A DNA stretch of 64,000 nt from Bacillus sp. B15-48 (lineage in GTDB: Bacteria > Bacillota > Bacilli > Bacillales > Cytobacillaceae): the NCBI RefSeq assembly GCF_016879755.1, contig NZ_WOFU01000001.1, positions 806,001 through 870,000 of the forward strand, written 5' to 3'. Under the pieces are notes generated by a model. That model saw only the letters and a list, made by a program, of their open reading frames with translations, made no database searches and was not told the DNA's origin. The position numbers were made by a program, and so were the translations under genes. This document shows positions 50,476-59,690 of the stretch, one piece after another (the stretch's first letter is position 1; every line of letters starts with the position of its first letter).

Positions 50476-50491
50476 ATTTAATATTCCCTCC

Positions 50492-50989
50492 TTATAACTG
50501 GCTATTTAAACGCTCATCATCAGGTGAAGTGGGAGGCTTAATTAATAATTGGAGCGTTCTGATGACTATAAGAGCAGATCCAAGAAGTAAAGATGCATAA
50601 ACTGACCAAACTGGTATCCCGAGTGAAGGAGAAAGTTGGCCATTATTCATCTGGCTGACGACTACTAGATAGCTATAGTAAAAAACAATCCCTCCAAATA
50701 GGATTATCAATACAGCTCGAAGATAATAAGCTGCCTTTTGAAGCGGTTTAGGCAATAAATTCACTACAAAACTTAGACCCAAATGAGCATTATGCTTAAA
50801 ACCTAATCCTATTCCTGCAAATGCTAGCCAAATCATTAAATATCTTGAAGCCTCTTCCGCCCAGGTGATTGATCCTATTCCTAGATAACGGAAAACAGTT
50901 GCTAAAAATATAAATAGTACCATTAAAGGGAATGCAATATTCAAAATGTAGATTTCAATATTATCTAACTTTTCTAACAGCCTCTTCAT
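50492..50989 (-). CDS. dctQ: TRAP transporter small permease (DctQ family)
   Basis: This 165-aa four-helix protein has the family motif SITWAEEASRYLMIWLAFAG and LLPKPLQ. ATG 50989 lies 6 bases after AGGAGG, so the longer frame starting 36 bases earlier is not used. It lies between the dctP and dctM genes. Confidence 0.9.
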   Translation of the reverse strand: MKRLLEKLDNIEIYILNIAFPLMVLFIFLATVFRYLGIGSITWAEEASRYLMIWLAFAGIGLGFKHNAHLGLSFVVNLLPKPLQKAAYYLRAVLIILFGGIVFYYSYLVVVSQMNNGQLSPSLGIPVWSVYASLLLGSALIVIRTLQLLIKPPTSPDDERLNSQL

Positions 50990-51044
50990 GATTTCCCTCC
51001 TAAAAAAGATAGAGAAATAAATCATTTCTCTATCTTTTTATGAA

Positions 51045-52073
51045 TTACTTTACCTCTTGAATCTGGTCGATAAGATCACCAAATTCAGATCTATACTGTT
51101 CCCAAACTGGTTCAGACGCTTTTCTAAAGGCATCTAGATCAACCTCATTTACTTTCATCCCTTGATCTTCTAATTCTTTAAGATACTCTGCATCTCCATC
51201 AGCTAATAACTGCCTTTCATAATCTCTTGCTTCATCAGCTGCTGCCTGAACTGCTTCTTTCATTTCATCGGAAAGTTTACCCCATGCTACTTCAGAAATC
51301 AGCACATGGGCTGGTCCATAGAAATGTTGTGTTAGGGACAAATATTCCTGGGCTTCATAAAACTTGTTTGTTGCAATTAAGGCTAAAGGGTTTTCCTGTG
51401 CATCGATTGTTTTTTGTTGCAGAGCCGTAAATAACTCTCCAAAAGCCATGGTTGTCACGTTCGCATCCCACTCTCTAAACGTATCAACATACGTGGAGTT
51501 TTCAGGAACACGAATTTTCAATCCTACAAGATCCTCTGGCTTCTCAATCGGCTGCTTACTGTTTGTCACATGACGAAAACCATTTTCCCAATAAGATAGC
51601 AGTCGCACACCCTTAGAAGGGAGGTCTGCAGCGATTTGCTCGCCAATTTCTCCATCAAGCACCTTGTATGCATGTTCTCGGTCTCTAAATATATAAGGTA
51701 AATCAAAAATTTTCATACTTGGTTCAAAGGCAGATATGGTTCCCGGAGCAATGGCAATATCTACAGTACCTAATTGTAATCCTTCCGTTAAATCGCGTTC
51801 ACTGCCAAGTTGAGAACTATGAAAAATTTCCACTTTAATCGGTTCAGGTGCATTTGCTTCTAAAATTTCCTTAAACTTTTCTGCACTTAATTGATAAGGG
51901 TGACTAGGGGCTAATACGTGTCCAAATGTTAATACGAGTTCTTCACCGGATGAATTTCCGCTATTAGACTCTTCAGCAGATCCGCCAGAGGACGAATTGC
52001 TTCCCCCGCATGCAGTAGCAATCAAAACAACAGTAGCAATGACCACCATGAACAATAATCTTTTAAATTTCAT
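51045..52073 (-). CDS. dctP: TRAP transporter substrate-binding lipoprotein (DctP family)
   Basis: This 342-aa receptor has lipobox IATAC (Cys22) and a Ser/Gly-rich linker. It carries LTFGHVLAPSHPYQ, SQLGSERDLTEGLQLG and the substrate-arginine segment LVGLKIRVPENS. It probably binds an organic acid or sulfonate that feeds the aldehyde/alcohol dehydrogenase pair encoded upstream in the same operon. Confidence 0.93.
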   Translation of the reverse strand: MKFKRLLFMVVIATVVLIATACGGSNSSSGGSAEESNSGNSSGEELVLTFGHVLAPSHPYQLSAEKFKEILEANAPEPIKVEIFHSSQLGSERDLTEGLQLGTVDIAIAPGTISAFEPSMKIFDLPYIFRDREHAYKVLDGEIGEQIAADLPSKGVRLLSYWENGFRHVTNSKQPIEKPEDLVGLKIRVPENSTYVDTFREWDANVTTMAFGELFTALQQKTIDAQENPLALIATNKFYEAQEYLSLTQHFYGPAHVLISEVAWGKLSDEMKEAVQAAADEARDYERQLLADGDAEYLKELEDQGMKVNEVDLDAFRKASEPVWEQYRSEFGDLIDQIQEVK

Positions 52074-52118
52074 GTTTATCCCCCTTTTTCTACTTTATTA
52101 TAACTTTCTATTCTTAAC

Positions 52119-53237
52119 TTAATAAACGCTATGATAGATTGATATTAAATCATTCTTTGATAACTCTACAAAATTATTGATTAGTAGTCTTTGTTGGCTT
52201 TCTATCACTTTATCAACATACTTTTCGATATTCTCTTCCTTCACACCGTACTCACGTAATGGCTTTTTCGGTATAAGTGTATCGATAAGCTCCTCTAATG
52301 CTTTGAAAGAACCCTGAATATCTTCGTCAATCCCTAATGCTTCATTAATAATTTGCGAAACTTCCAACAGTTTTCCTTCTGGCGCAATTTCGGCATACTT
52401 ATTAAATACTCCCATCAAAAATCTTCCAGTTGACTCCCCATGAGGGACATGGTGGACACTTCCAAAATGCATCGCTAGTCCATGAACAGCTCCGCATACC
52501 GTATTCGATAGAGCAATCCCAGCAAATGTACTAGCTCTTAAAAATTCCTCAATATGATCAAACCTAGCATCTAATCCTTTTTCTGCAAGATCTTTGTAAC
52601 GCGAAATAATTATTTTTATAGCCTTCTCACAAAAAACATCATTATACGGGTTTCCAGTTGGTGCGACAAATATTTCTAAGGCATGAATTAAGGCATCCAC
52701 TGAGCTGTATAGGAAAACCTTCGGCGGTATACTATCAAGTAATTCCTCGATAAGCACAGCTGAGTCAGCAAAGTTTGCCTCAATTCTCTTGCCAATTTTG
52801 GTCTGTCTTTTTGTCATGTCGACAACAGAAACACAAGTAACTTCACACCCTGTTCCACAAGTTGTTGGGATGAGGATAAGCTCCTTATCACGAACAAGTG
52901 GAATCTTATCTTCAAAAATTTCTTCCGTAGAAGTCGCATCCTTGATACAAAGAAGCTTTGTGATATCGAGGATGGTTCCTCCGCCAATGCCGATTATTCT
53001 CTTAATTCCTTTTCCATTAATATCTTGTAAAATCTTATCGATAATAATGTCACTTGGCTCGCCAAGACCATAATCATCCTGAAAGATAAACTGACAATCT
53101 ACCTTATCTTTCATGTATTTTTCATATAAGAACTTTTCTGTGAAAATCGTATCCTCAGACGTTACATTGAAACCTTCGATAAAACCACTAAATGTTTTAT
53201 ACTCATGAATAGCTGGTCCTATTTTGAACTCACCCAC
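52119..53237 (-). CDS. Iron-containing alcohol dehydrogenase
   Basis: This roughly 372-aa group III NAD-dependent dehydrogenase has GGGTILDITKLL for the nucleotide and PTTCGTGCEVT. Metal-binding histidines lie in HALEIFVAPTGNP and GLAMHFGSVHHVPHGE. The GTG at 53237, 6 bases after GGAGGGG, is the likely start; the longer frame would overlap the upstream gene. It probably interconverts an aldehyde with its alcohol, working with the acylating aldehyde dehydrogenase just upstream. Confidence 0.88.
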   Translation of the reverse strand: MGEFKIGPAIHEYKTFSGFIEGFNVTSEDTIFTEKFLYEKYMKDKVDCQFIFQDDYGLGEPSDIIIDKILQDINGKGIKRIIGIGGGTILDITKLLCIKDATSTEEIFEDKIPLVRDKELILIPTTCGTGCEVTCVSVVDMTKRQTKIGKRIEANFADSAVLIEELLDSIPPKVFLYSSVDALIHALEIFVAPTGNPYNDVFCEKAIKIIISRYKDLAEKGLDARFDHIEEFLRASTFAGIALSNTVCGAVHGLAMHFGSVHHVPHGESTGRFLMGVFNKYAEIAPEGKLLEVSQIINEALGIDEDIQGSFKALEELIDTLIPKKPLREYGVKEENIEKYVDKVIESQQRLLINNFVELSKNDLISIYHSVY

Positions 53238-53253
53238 AATATTCCCCTCCTGT

Positions 53254-54645
53254 TTACGCCAATACAACATTTTTGATAAGATCACCGAAAATTTCATCTT
53301 CTGAAGGTTCTTCTACATCAATTGGTTCAGCAACCCAAGTAGTGTTCATATAATGTTTTTGAGTAACATTTTCTGAAACGATGTTTCCTCCCCATGTTCC
53401 ACATCCCAAAGAAAATGTTTTCGCTAATCCATTGAACCAGGCACCGCTGTTTGCTACACCGTGTGGCTGTCTAACAATGACCTTTGTTGTTTTCGTATTC
53501 GATGCTAACTGCATAATATGGTCATCATTATTGGAATGGATTCCGCAGGAGTGGCCATATCCAGAATAGGCAGTAATTCGATTCACTTTATCAATCGCTT
53601 CGTCAAACTCATTGTATCGATACACCGTTAACACCACTGACATTTTTTCTCCTGAAAACGGGTGTGAAGGACCAATACCCGATTCCTCAACCATAATAAA
53701 TTTTGTTCCATCCGGAACGGAAAATCCTGCAACCTCTGCAATTTTCTCCGCTGGTTTTGCAACAATGTCTCTTGAAAGATGACCGTCCACCCACATTGCT
53801 TTTTGCAGTTTTTCTTTTTCCTCCGCGTTTGCGAGATACCCACCTTGTTCTTGAAGCAGATTAACCATTTTGTTGTAAACGCCTTCATTTATAACTAAAG
53901 AATTTTCAGCGGAACAACCTGATGCTAGGTCCCCTGTTTTCCCAATTCTTATCTTTTCAGCTGCATCTTTTAAATCAGCGGTTTCGTCAATCACTACAGG
54001 TGCATTTCCGGCCCCTACCCCATATGCTGGTTTACCAGAACTATAGGCTGCTTTAACCATATCTCCGCTTCCTGTTGCCATTGTTAGGTCACACTGCCGC
54101 ATTAGAGCTTGAGATGCTTCTTTAGAAGGTGTGTCAATGCAAAGAAACAGATCCTTTGGAGCACCATTTTTCCCGAGAATATCTCTCATAATTTCAACGA
54201 CTCTCATACTTGTTTGTTTGCTTTTTGGATGTGGTGCGAAAATGATAGCATTTCTCGCTCTAAGGCTTAATACCCCTTTAAACGCTGGCGTTGCCTCTGC
54301 ATTTGTACTTGGAACCAATGCAGCAATCACTCCTACTGGTTTAGCGATTTTCCTTATTCCCAACTCAAGATCTCTTTCAATCACTCCTACTGTTTTTACT
54401 TCCTTTATTTGATGAAACACAGCAGGCATTTTCTTGGCAAGCTTGTTCATTTTTGATTGAACATCACCCATATTTGTTTCTTCTAAGGCTATTTGTGCTA
54501 TTTCTTCTGCTACCTCAGGTCTTGATAATTTATAGACAATTGCTGCAGCAAGTTCATCAAGCTGTCTTTGCGAATATCCTTCCACAACCTTTTGTGCTTT
54601 TCGAGCTCTTTCAACTAAAGCGTTTACAATACTTACTGTATCCAT
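53254..54645 (-). CDS. Acylating (CoA-dependent) aldehyde dehydrogenase
   Basis: This 463-aa enzyme is of the AdhE-N-terminal/SauS-like group. It has the catalytic Cys244 in TGDLASGCSAENS, PVGVIAALVPSTNAEATP and GAGNAPVVID. It oxidises an aldehyde to an acyl-CoA with NAD. The sequence style recalls sulfoacetaldehyde dehydrogenase (acylating), and a TRAP transporter would suit a sulfonate substrate. No sulfo-lyase or sulfotransferase gene is seen, so the substrate stays open. It is the first gene of the operon. Confidence 0.88.
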   Translation of the reverse strand: MDTVSIVNALVERARKAQKVVEGYSQRQLDELAAAIVYKLSRPEVAEEIAQIALEETNMGDVQSKMNKLAKKMPAVFHQIKEVKTVGVIERDLELGIRKIAKPVGVIAALVPSTNAEATPAFKGVLSLRARNAIIFAPHPKSKQTSMRVVEIMRDILGKNGAPKDLFLCIDTPSKEASQALMRQCDLTMATGSGDMVKAAYSSGKPAYGVGAGNAPVVIDETADLKDAAEKIRIGKTGDLASGCSAENSLVINEGVYNKMVNLLQEQGGYLANAEEKEKLQKAMWVDGHLSRDIVAKPAEKIAEVAGFSVPDGTKFIMVEESGIGPSHPFSGEKMSVVLTVYRYNEFDEAIDKVNRITAYSGYGHSCGIHSNNDDHIMQLASNTKTTKVIVRQPHGVANSGAWFNGLAKTFSLGCGTWGGNIVSENVTQKHYMNTTWVAEPIDVEEPSEDEIFGDLIKNVVLA

Positions 54646-54696
54646 AATATGACACCCCTCTAAATTATTATTTCATTATTGAATACAATTATAAAA

Positions 54697-54745
54697 ATTG
54701 TATACAATGTTTTGTTGTTTAAATGTTAACTATTTTTGTATACTT
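54697..54745. promoter_or_regulatory. GntR/FCD-type operators upstream of the aldehyde dehydrogenase operon
   Basis: ATTGTATACAAT at 54697-54708 is a perfect 12-bp palindrome. TTGTATACTT at 54736-54745 is a near-copy 39 bp away, about four helical turns. Both lie 50-100 bp upstream of the first gene. Confidence 0.6.
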
Positions 54746-55064
54746 TGTCAATAAAGGAATTCAATATTCATATTTTTTAAAAAATTTGTGAATATTTTCA
54801 CAAGAAACAAATATATATTTTATTAAAATCATAAATGAACTTTTTAACCAACCTGTTTAATGATTAACACTATTTGAAAAAAGGGATTAATATGAACAAA
54901 CGGGGGTCATATTTTGATGGTCAATAGAGAGGCTTTCTATTAAGAAACATTAATTTGAAAAACCTTGTAACTTGTATTGTTGCTGGCTTGCTTATTATCA
55001 CTCGTCCAACAGTTCTCATTTAAGAATCGGCAGATAATGGAATTTATTCTCCCCTAATCCACTA

Positions 55065-55390
55065 ATTCTCGCTATCGCCAAATGCAAAAGGCCCTTGCTT
55101 CTTATGACAGTCAGAAGTTACTTACAGAATTAAAAAGCGCTGTCGGAACGCTTGAAACATAGGAAAAGGAAGAGCAACTATACAAGTTGATTGGTCAGGT
55201 AGGAAAGTATCGCAAACACTTTGGAATTACCGAAAATCGCTTAAGAAACAAGGGATAGACACAAAAGCGATGCGTACGGTGGGAAGTGCTGAGGGAACGA
55301 TGAGCGTTTTCGCAAAAAGACTGAAAAATGGTCGAAATTGGGTGGAAAATGGGCAAGTGCCATGATAACTGGATTAGTCGCTTTCCTGGA
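55065..55390 (+). pseudogene. ISLre2-family (UPF0236) transposase remnant
   Basis: Pieces in shifting frames read YRQMQKALASYDSQKLLTEL, then EKEEQLYKLIGQVGKYRKHF, then TVGSAEGTMSVFAKRLKNGR followed by NWVENG, which match the C-terminal part of ISLre2 transposases. Stop codons and frameshifts break it. No terminal inverted repeats were identified. The remaining sequence in 54746-55528 is AT-rich with no other gene. Confidence 0.65.
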
Positions 55391-55528
55391 TAACTTGGCT
55401 TTGAAAATCATATTCGAAAAGAACCCGCCAAGACATTACGTTGTAAAGGTGAAAAGTATAATTTAAGATTAGGCTCTCCTATAATCATTAGAAAATTATG
55501 ACCATTTATACAAAATTTTATACATTCT

Positions 55529-55640
55529 CGATTTTGTCTTAATTAAAGCAGTTAACGGGAAATTATCCCCTTATATCCGCTTTTTAAGCTTCCCCTATAT
55601 ACATTAGAAGGAAAATCTCCGCTTATTCATTCTCAAACCT
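55529..55640 (+). repeat. Non-coding repeat, copy D (partial)
   Basis: It shares with copies A and B the core from ATTTTGTCTTA through ATCCGCTTTTTAAGCTTCCCC to the ATTCTC end. The gap 55641-55896 shows no gene. Confidence 0.65.
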
Positions 55641-55896
55641 ACCCAAAATCGATACAGAGAAGGTAAAAATGGTTTGCAAACATCTTAATGAGTTACATTC
55701 GCGCAATCCGGAGAATTAGCAAATAAAAGCAAAATAGCAAGGCGATAAACCCCTACTATTTCTAATGTTTTTTACCCTCTCTATCCTTACTAATTGCCCT
55801 ACATTTTATAGTGCAAGAGGATTACATTTTCCTGTGCAAATTGACGTTTTTTGATAGGAAACGGAACCCGTTAAGATAATACCCCATCCATCTCCC

Positions 55897-55941
55897 GTGG
55901 AACATTCTGTGAAACAAGATATTTCGGGGCGTCACAGTGAC
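55897..55941 (+). repeat. 45-bp element, full copy 12
   Basis: Intact, with AGATATTTCGG instead of AGATTTTTCGG. It marks the left border of the second helix-turn-helix locus, exactly as the copy at 16606 does for the first. Confidence 0.9.
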
Positions 55942-56005
55942 GCTCTTTGTATACCCTTGCAAATATAAATGAAAACCTTCATATTTATAGAGAAGGAGGT
56001 TCGAT

Positions 56006-56713
56006 ATGCGAAGCGATATACAACCAAATGAACTAGCTTTTTCTACAAAGGAAGTAGCAGAAGAAGTAGGGATTGCAACTCCCACTGTCCGGAAATATAG
56101 CCAAATCCTAGAACGGAATGGATATGAGTTTTTAAAAGATGGTGATCGACGTATCTTTGTTCAATCAGACATCGTAGCGCTTAAAGCGTTACGCGATACG
56201 GGCAAGCCATTAGACGATACAGCCAAAGACCTTGTACATCAACAAAAAGAAAGATTAGAAGAATCTAATGAAATAGAGATAGCGCTACCCAATACATATG
56301 AAAATTTACCAGAAGACTCTAATCAATTAAAAGAATTCTTAAAGTTTTTAGCCAATGAACTCGCCGCTACACGAGAAATGAATGACAGATTGACAAACGA
56401 TATGTCCCAGCTTAAAACAACCGTCTCCCGACTCCAGCAAGATCATCACGTTATAAGTTCCACTATTGGGAACTCAACCCAAAAAACGAATGCTAAAATT
56501 GAAAAATTTGCAGAACAACAAAATAACAATTATGAAACATTACTGCAATTAGAAAAACAAAAAAGTGAACTCTTACAAAAGGAAATCCAAGATATGCGGA
56601 ACGAACAGAAAAAAGAATGGGGTTTACAAAATGATTTTAATAAACGATTTGAAGAAGCGATACAAAAGCCTAAAGTAAAGAAGGGATGGTTTTTCTCCCT
56701 ATTTCGCAAATAA
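56006..56713 (+). CDS. MerR-like helix-turn-helix coiled-coil protein, copy 2
   Basis: This 235-aa protein is nearly identical to that at 16727: DNA-binding domain at about 10-75, coiled coil at about 95-205, tail VKKGWFFSLFRK. The duplicated block runs from the bordering element (about 55900) to about 57328, including the promoter leader, ribosome binding site AAGGAGG, terminator and decayed paralogue. The few base differences suggest a recent event. Confidence 0.8.
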   Translation: MRSDIQPNELAFSTKEVAEEVGIATPTVRKYSQILERNGYEFLKDGDRRIFVQSDIVALKALRDTGKPLDDTAKDLVHQQKERLEESNEIEIALPNTYENLPEDSNQLKEFLKFLANELAATREMNDRLTNDMSQLKTTVSRLQQDHHVISSTIGNSTQKTNAKIEKFAEQQNNNYETLLQLEKQKSELLQKEIQDMRNEQKKEWGLQNDFNKRFEEAIQKPKVKKGWFFSLFRK

Positions 56714-56766
56714 AATCGATGCAGCAAACGAAAATCGTAGATAAAATAACATTGATCTGTAACAGA

Positions 56767-56788
56767 GGGGGCGTATCCCCCCATTTTT
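56767..56788 (+). terminator. Terminator of the second helix-turn-helix gene
   Basis: GGGGG, short loop, CCCCCC, then ATTTTT. It corresponds to 17488-17512. Confidence 0.8.
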
Positions 56789-56865
56789 CGATTCGTATCG
56801 CCAAGCGATATAACCTGAAAATATATCCCCCTATACCTTCAAATTCAGGGGAAGAAGGTTCTGAA

Positions 56866-57120
56866 ATGCGTTATGATATCTTTTGGAATAAACACGTCTT
56901 CTCTTCCAAGGAGTGAAGATACAGGAATAACATTCGATGTTGTGGCCAGATTTCAGAGCGATGGATAGAGATTTTGAAAGTTAGTAATTGACCTATCACT
57001 GTTTGTTCAAACTTCGGAACACTTATAGCGTTACGCGATACGGACAAGTCATTAGGCGATACAGTTAAAAACTTTTTGTAAGACAAAAGTAAGATTAGAA
57101 GAGCCCACAGAAACTGACCC
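56866..57120 (+). pseudogene. Decayed tandem paralogue of the helix-turn-helix gene, copy 2
   Basis: It is almost the same sequence as 17605-17860 and shows the same disabling changes, so the decay happened before the two loci were duplicated. The upstream spacer lacks the REP unit found in the first locus. Confidence 0.75.
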
Positions 57121-57396
57121 ACTATAGAAAATTGCCCCTTGAGACCTTATTCCCTATTTTTTATCACATCTAAAGGTAAATTAGAGTCAAATGCTATTTA
57201 TACTTAAATACCTTTTTTCGATTATTAACACTAAATATTTTCAAATCTCAACAAAAATTCCCGGGAAATATCTACAAATTATGAGCAAATATCGACAATG
57301 ATTGAGAGCAAGGCCAGTGGTCAGACTCCAAACCCTAGGACGATACGTGGGCAAAAAGAAAAAGAAAAACAACTGGTGAACCAAAAGATCGAGCAG

Positions 57397-57542
57397 GTGA
57401 AACAGGGGGACGGTTCTTGCGTTTCGAAGAAAAGATAAACTAAACTCTCCTTTCTCTCGTGAAACAGGTTTATTGTGGGCGTCAGTGACAAAAACTTAAA
57501 TTGGAAATAAATAGTGGAACAGCAGAACCGTCCCCACGTTTC
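57397..57542. repeat. Two REP-like repeats around a degenerate 45-bp element
   Basis: REP units at 57397-57425 and 57514-57542 flank a worn element at 57459-57489 (GTGAAACAGG...GGGCGTCAGTGAC). The right REP unit joins directly to the broken molybdopterin oxidoreductase gene. Confidence 0.65.
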
Positions 57543-58905
57543 AAAAATCCCTAACTTCTGTGCAATTCGAGGATTAATCCCAATATAAGCTTCCTTTTCA
57601 TCACTAAGATTCAAGAAGTGAAATTGAGAATTAAGTCTGTAGGGATGATGAGGAGTGATTAACCAAAAAGGGGGTTCCGTCGTTGGCAATTTCTCCCCCA
57701 AAGCTAAGCCTCTATCTATCCTTGCACCGGCATTTCCATTCTCCCTTATCCTTTTTCCCTCATTACCAACTACATTCTTTAATGATAAATCTGATATTTT
57801 CCCCTCTTGACCCTTTGCAGGAAATACCGGTGCCACGCGCCCTCTAAGATCTGCAAGCTTTTTCACGCCATAAAGCTTATGTACTCGATCATTAAATTGC
57901 GCTTCCAAATACTCTTCTTCCGATGAGTGAATGGGAAATGAACAACTGCCAGGCAGAGTCTCTTCCAACCTCAAGGCAAATTCCTTCATTATAATCCATT
58001 CACAGCGGCTCTCATGATAAGGGGCAACAGCTTTTTCATTGAAAGCCATTCCTTTATGCCAATCATTCACCACAATATCCAATTCTTCAAAGTAAGTTGT
58101 TGTCGGCAAAACCAAGTTTGCCATTTTAGCTGTCGGATTGTTCAAATCCAACAAACGCCCTTTAAAAGATGCAGTCTTTCCGGAAAGCTGATTGTTAAAG
58201 ATTTTAATAGCGCCCTGCCTAACAAACAAACCGCCTCCATCCTCGCCATGAATCGCAGCCAAGGCTTGAATAGCAAGTAAATTTCCCCTCGCATTGCCAT
58301 GTCTCTGTAACCCATTGCCAATAACATGAACGACCGGCCCGGCATTACTTAACCAGTCCCCCAAGAGATCAAGGGCTCCGTTGGAAACTCCGCATCTAAG
58401 AAGTGCATCTCCCGATTGAATATCCCAAACCTTGTCAATAAAACTAACTAGGTTTTCCAAAAACCCTAGATTATTGGACTCTACAGAACCTGCCAATTTA
58501 TCCATAAAAATTTTTCGGACATAAGTGATCCTTGCCGTCCACAAATCCTCCCGCAACCACTTCGGCCTCAAGGAGTCTTTTTAATAATAAACCAGCTAAA
58601 ATCCCATCCCCACCGGGGCGAACCTGGATAAATAAATCTACCAATTCGGCCGTTTGGGTGTACAGCGGATCGATGACAACAACCTTTGCCCCTTTCACTT
58701 TCGCTTCAATGATAAAAGGGATGAGATGGATATTAGTAGCGGCAGGGTTAGCACCCGAGATGATAATTATAGACGCCTCTCTTATCTTAAGCGGATTCCC
58801 TCCCACTCCACTCTCAATCCCCATCGCTTCAAAGGATTCAAAAGAAGACGATGAATCAATGATTCTCGTAAATTCTCCGATGCTGGCAAAGAACTGTTCC
58901 GTCAC
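57543..58905 (-). pseudogene. Molybdopterin oxidoreductase fragment (truncated and frameshifted)
   Basis: Two overlapping frames together encode an internal part of a large molybdopterin-dependent oxidoreductase. The first (58498-58905) has IIISGANPAATNIHLIPFI and VIDPLYTQTAELVDLFI. The second (up to 58571) has NGLQRHGNARGNLLAIQALA, LVLPTTTYFEE and the start of the C-terminal dinucleotide-binding domain (ITPHHPYRLNSQFHFLNL). The N-terminal third, including any iron-sulfur motif, is missing; a frameshift lies near 58500-58570; and the 3' end stops at a REP repeat. It resembles the YyaE/YoaE group of bacilli. Not functional as seen. Confidence 0.8.
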
Positions 58906-59004
58906 AAAGTGGTGAACCCTTTACTAATTTCTATTCTTTTGTGATAAATGTTTTATTCCCTTCTATACCATCAAACTTTGGACACAAAACCATATAACTA
59001 AAAT

Positions 59005-59045
59005 AGTTTGGGTCAGTCCCCATAACCGAGGACTGACCCAAAACT
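59005..59045 (-). terminator. Terminator after the orphan dctQ gene
   Basis: AGTTTGGGTCAGTCC and GGACTGACCCAAAACT pair with one bulge. On the minus strand CTATTTTAG follows. It lies just beyond the element that ends dctQ. Confidence 0.7.
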
Positions 59046-59048
59046 TCC

Positions 59049-59093
59049 GTGGAACATCTTGTGAAACAAGATTTTTCGGGGCGTCACTGTGAC
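59049..59093 (+). repeat. 45-bp element, full copy 13
   Basis: Intact copy with central T. It gives the stop codon (59084-59086) and final residues, SSQ, of the dctQ-like gene. Confidence 0.9.
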
Positions 59094-59590
59094 GACGCCA
59101 ACAATTTCTTTATAGCTGACAAAAATACTTCGACGACGATTAATCCAAAGCTTATTGGGATTAAAAGATAGATTGGATAGACTGGAATTAATTTGCCGCC
59201 AACTGCAACTGCCATTTGGTCACTGATTCCAGCTTGGGCGAATTGCCAGCCGTAGATGGTTAAAAGTGTAAAGATAATGAGCTCAATGACAAGAATAATA
59301 TACGATGACACGATTCGAAAACGGCGAGGTGCCTTTTCGATTAATTCACCTAGCTTAGGTTGTACTCCCGAACTATACGTATAAGCAAGTGCAGGAAAAA
59401 TCGCTATAGGCATTAAGAAAAACTGGACGATTTCAAACGTGCCTGCAATAGGAGCAGTAAAGACATTTCTCATAAAAACATCGGCAACGATAAGAAACAT
59501 CATACTAAAAGTAGCAATGCCTCCTATAAGGACGCCTATCAGTTTTAATTTATTGTTAATATTTACTATTTTGTTAAATACTCCATTCAT
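59084..59590 (-). CDS. TRAP transporter small permease (DctQ family), orphan system
   Basis: This 168-aa four-helix protein has VFMRNVFTAPIAGTFEIVQF and a long hydrophobic segment near residues 90-115. ATG 59590 lies 5 bases after AGGTGA and is preferred over an upstream GTG. Unusually it comes after dctM rather than before it. No dctP gene follows; an element cuts in at the stop codon, so a downstream binding-protein gene may have been lost. Confidence 0.85.
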   Translation of the reverse strand: MNGVFNKIVNINNKLKLIGVLIGGIATFSMMFLIVADVFMRNVFTAPIAGTFEIVQFFLMPIAIFPALAYTYSSGVQPKLGELIEKAPRRFRIVSSYIILVIELIIFTLLTIYGWQFAQAGISDQMAVAVGGKLIPVYPIYLLIPISFGLIVVEVFLSAIKKLLASSQ

Positions 59591-59690
59591 CACGATCACC
59601 TATTTTCCTATAAAGTGAAACTTCCATCAGTGAAGGTTTTCCTTCATCCCTCACTGATGGTTAGTCGCGCTGCGATAAATTCCAGTGTAT

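Noticed and set aside
49862-50497. 211-codon plus-strand frame
   Set aside because: It is a shadow frame opposite the clearly conserved DctM gene, and its composition is low-complexity.
7226-59093. Element copies as a dispersed CRISPR or attachment-site array
   Set aside because: Copies are separated by whole genes at irregular distances and no integrase gene is present. Mobile or REP-like behaviour fits better.
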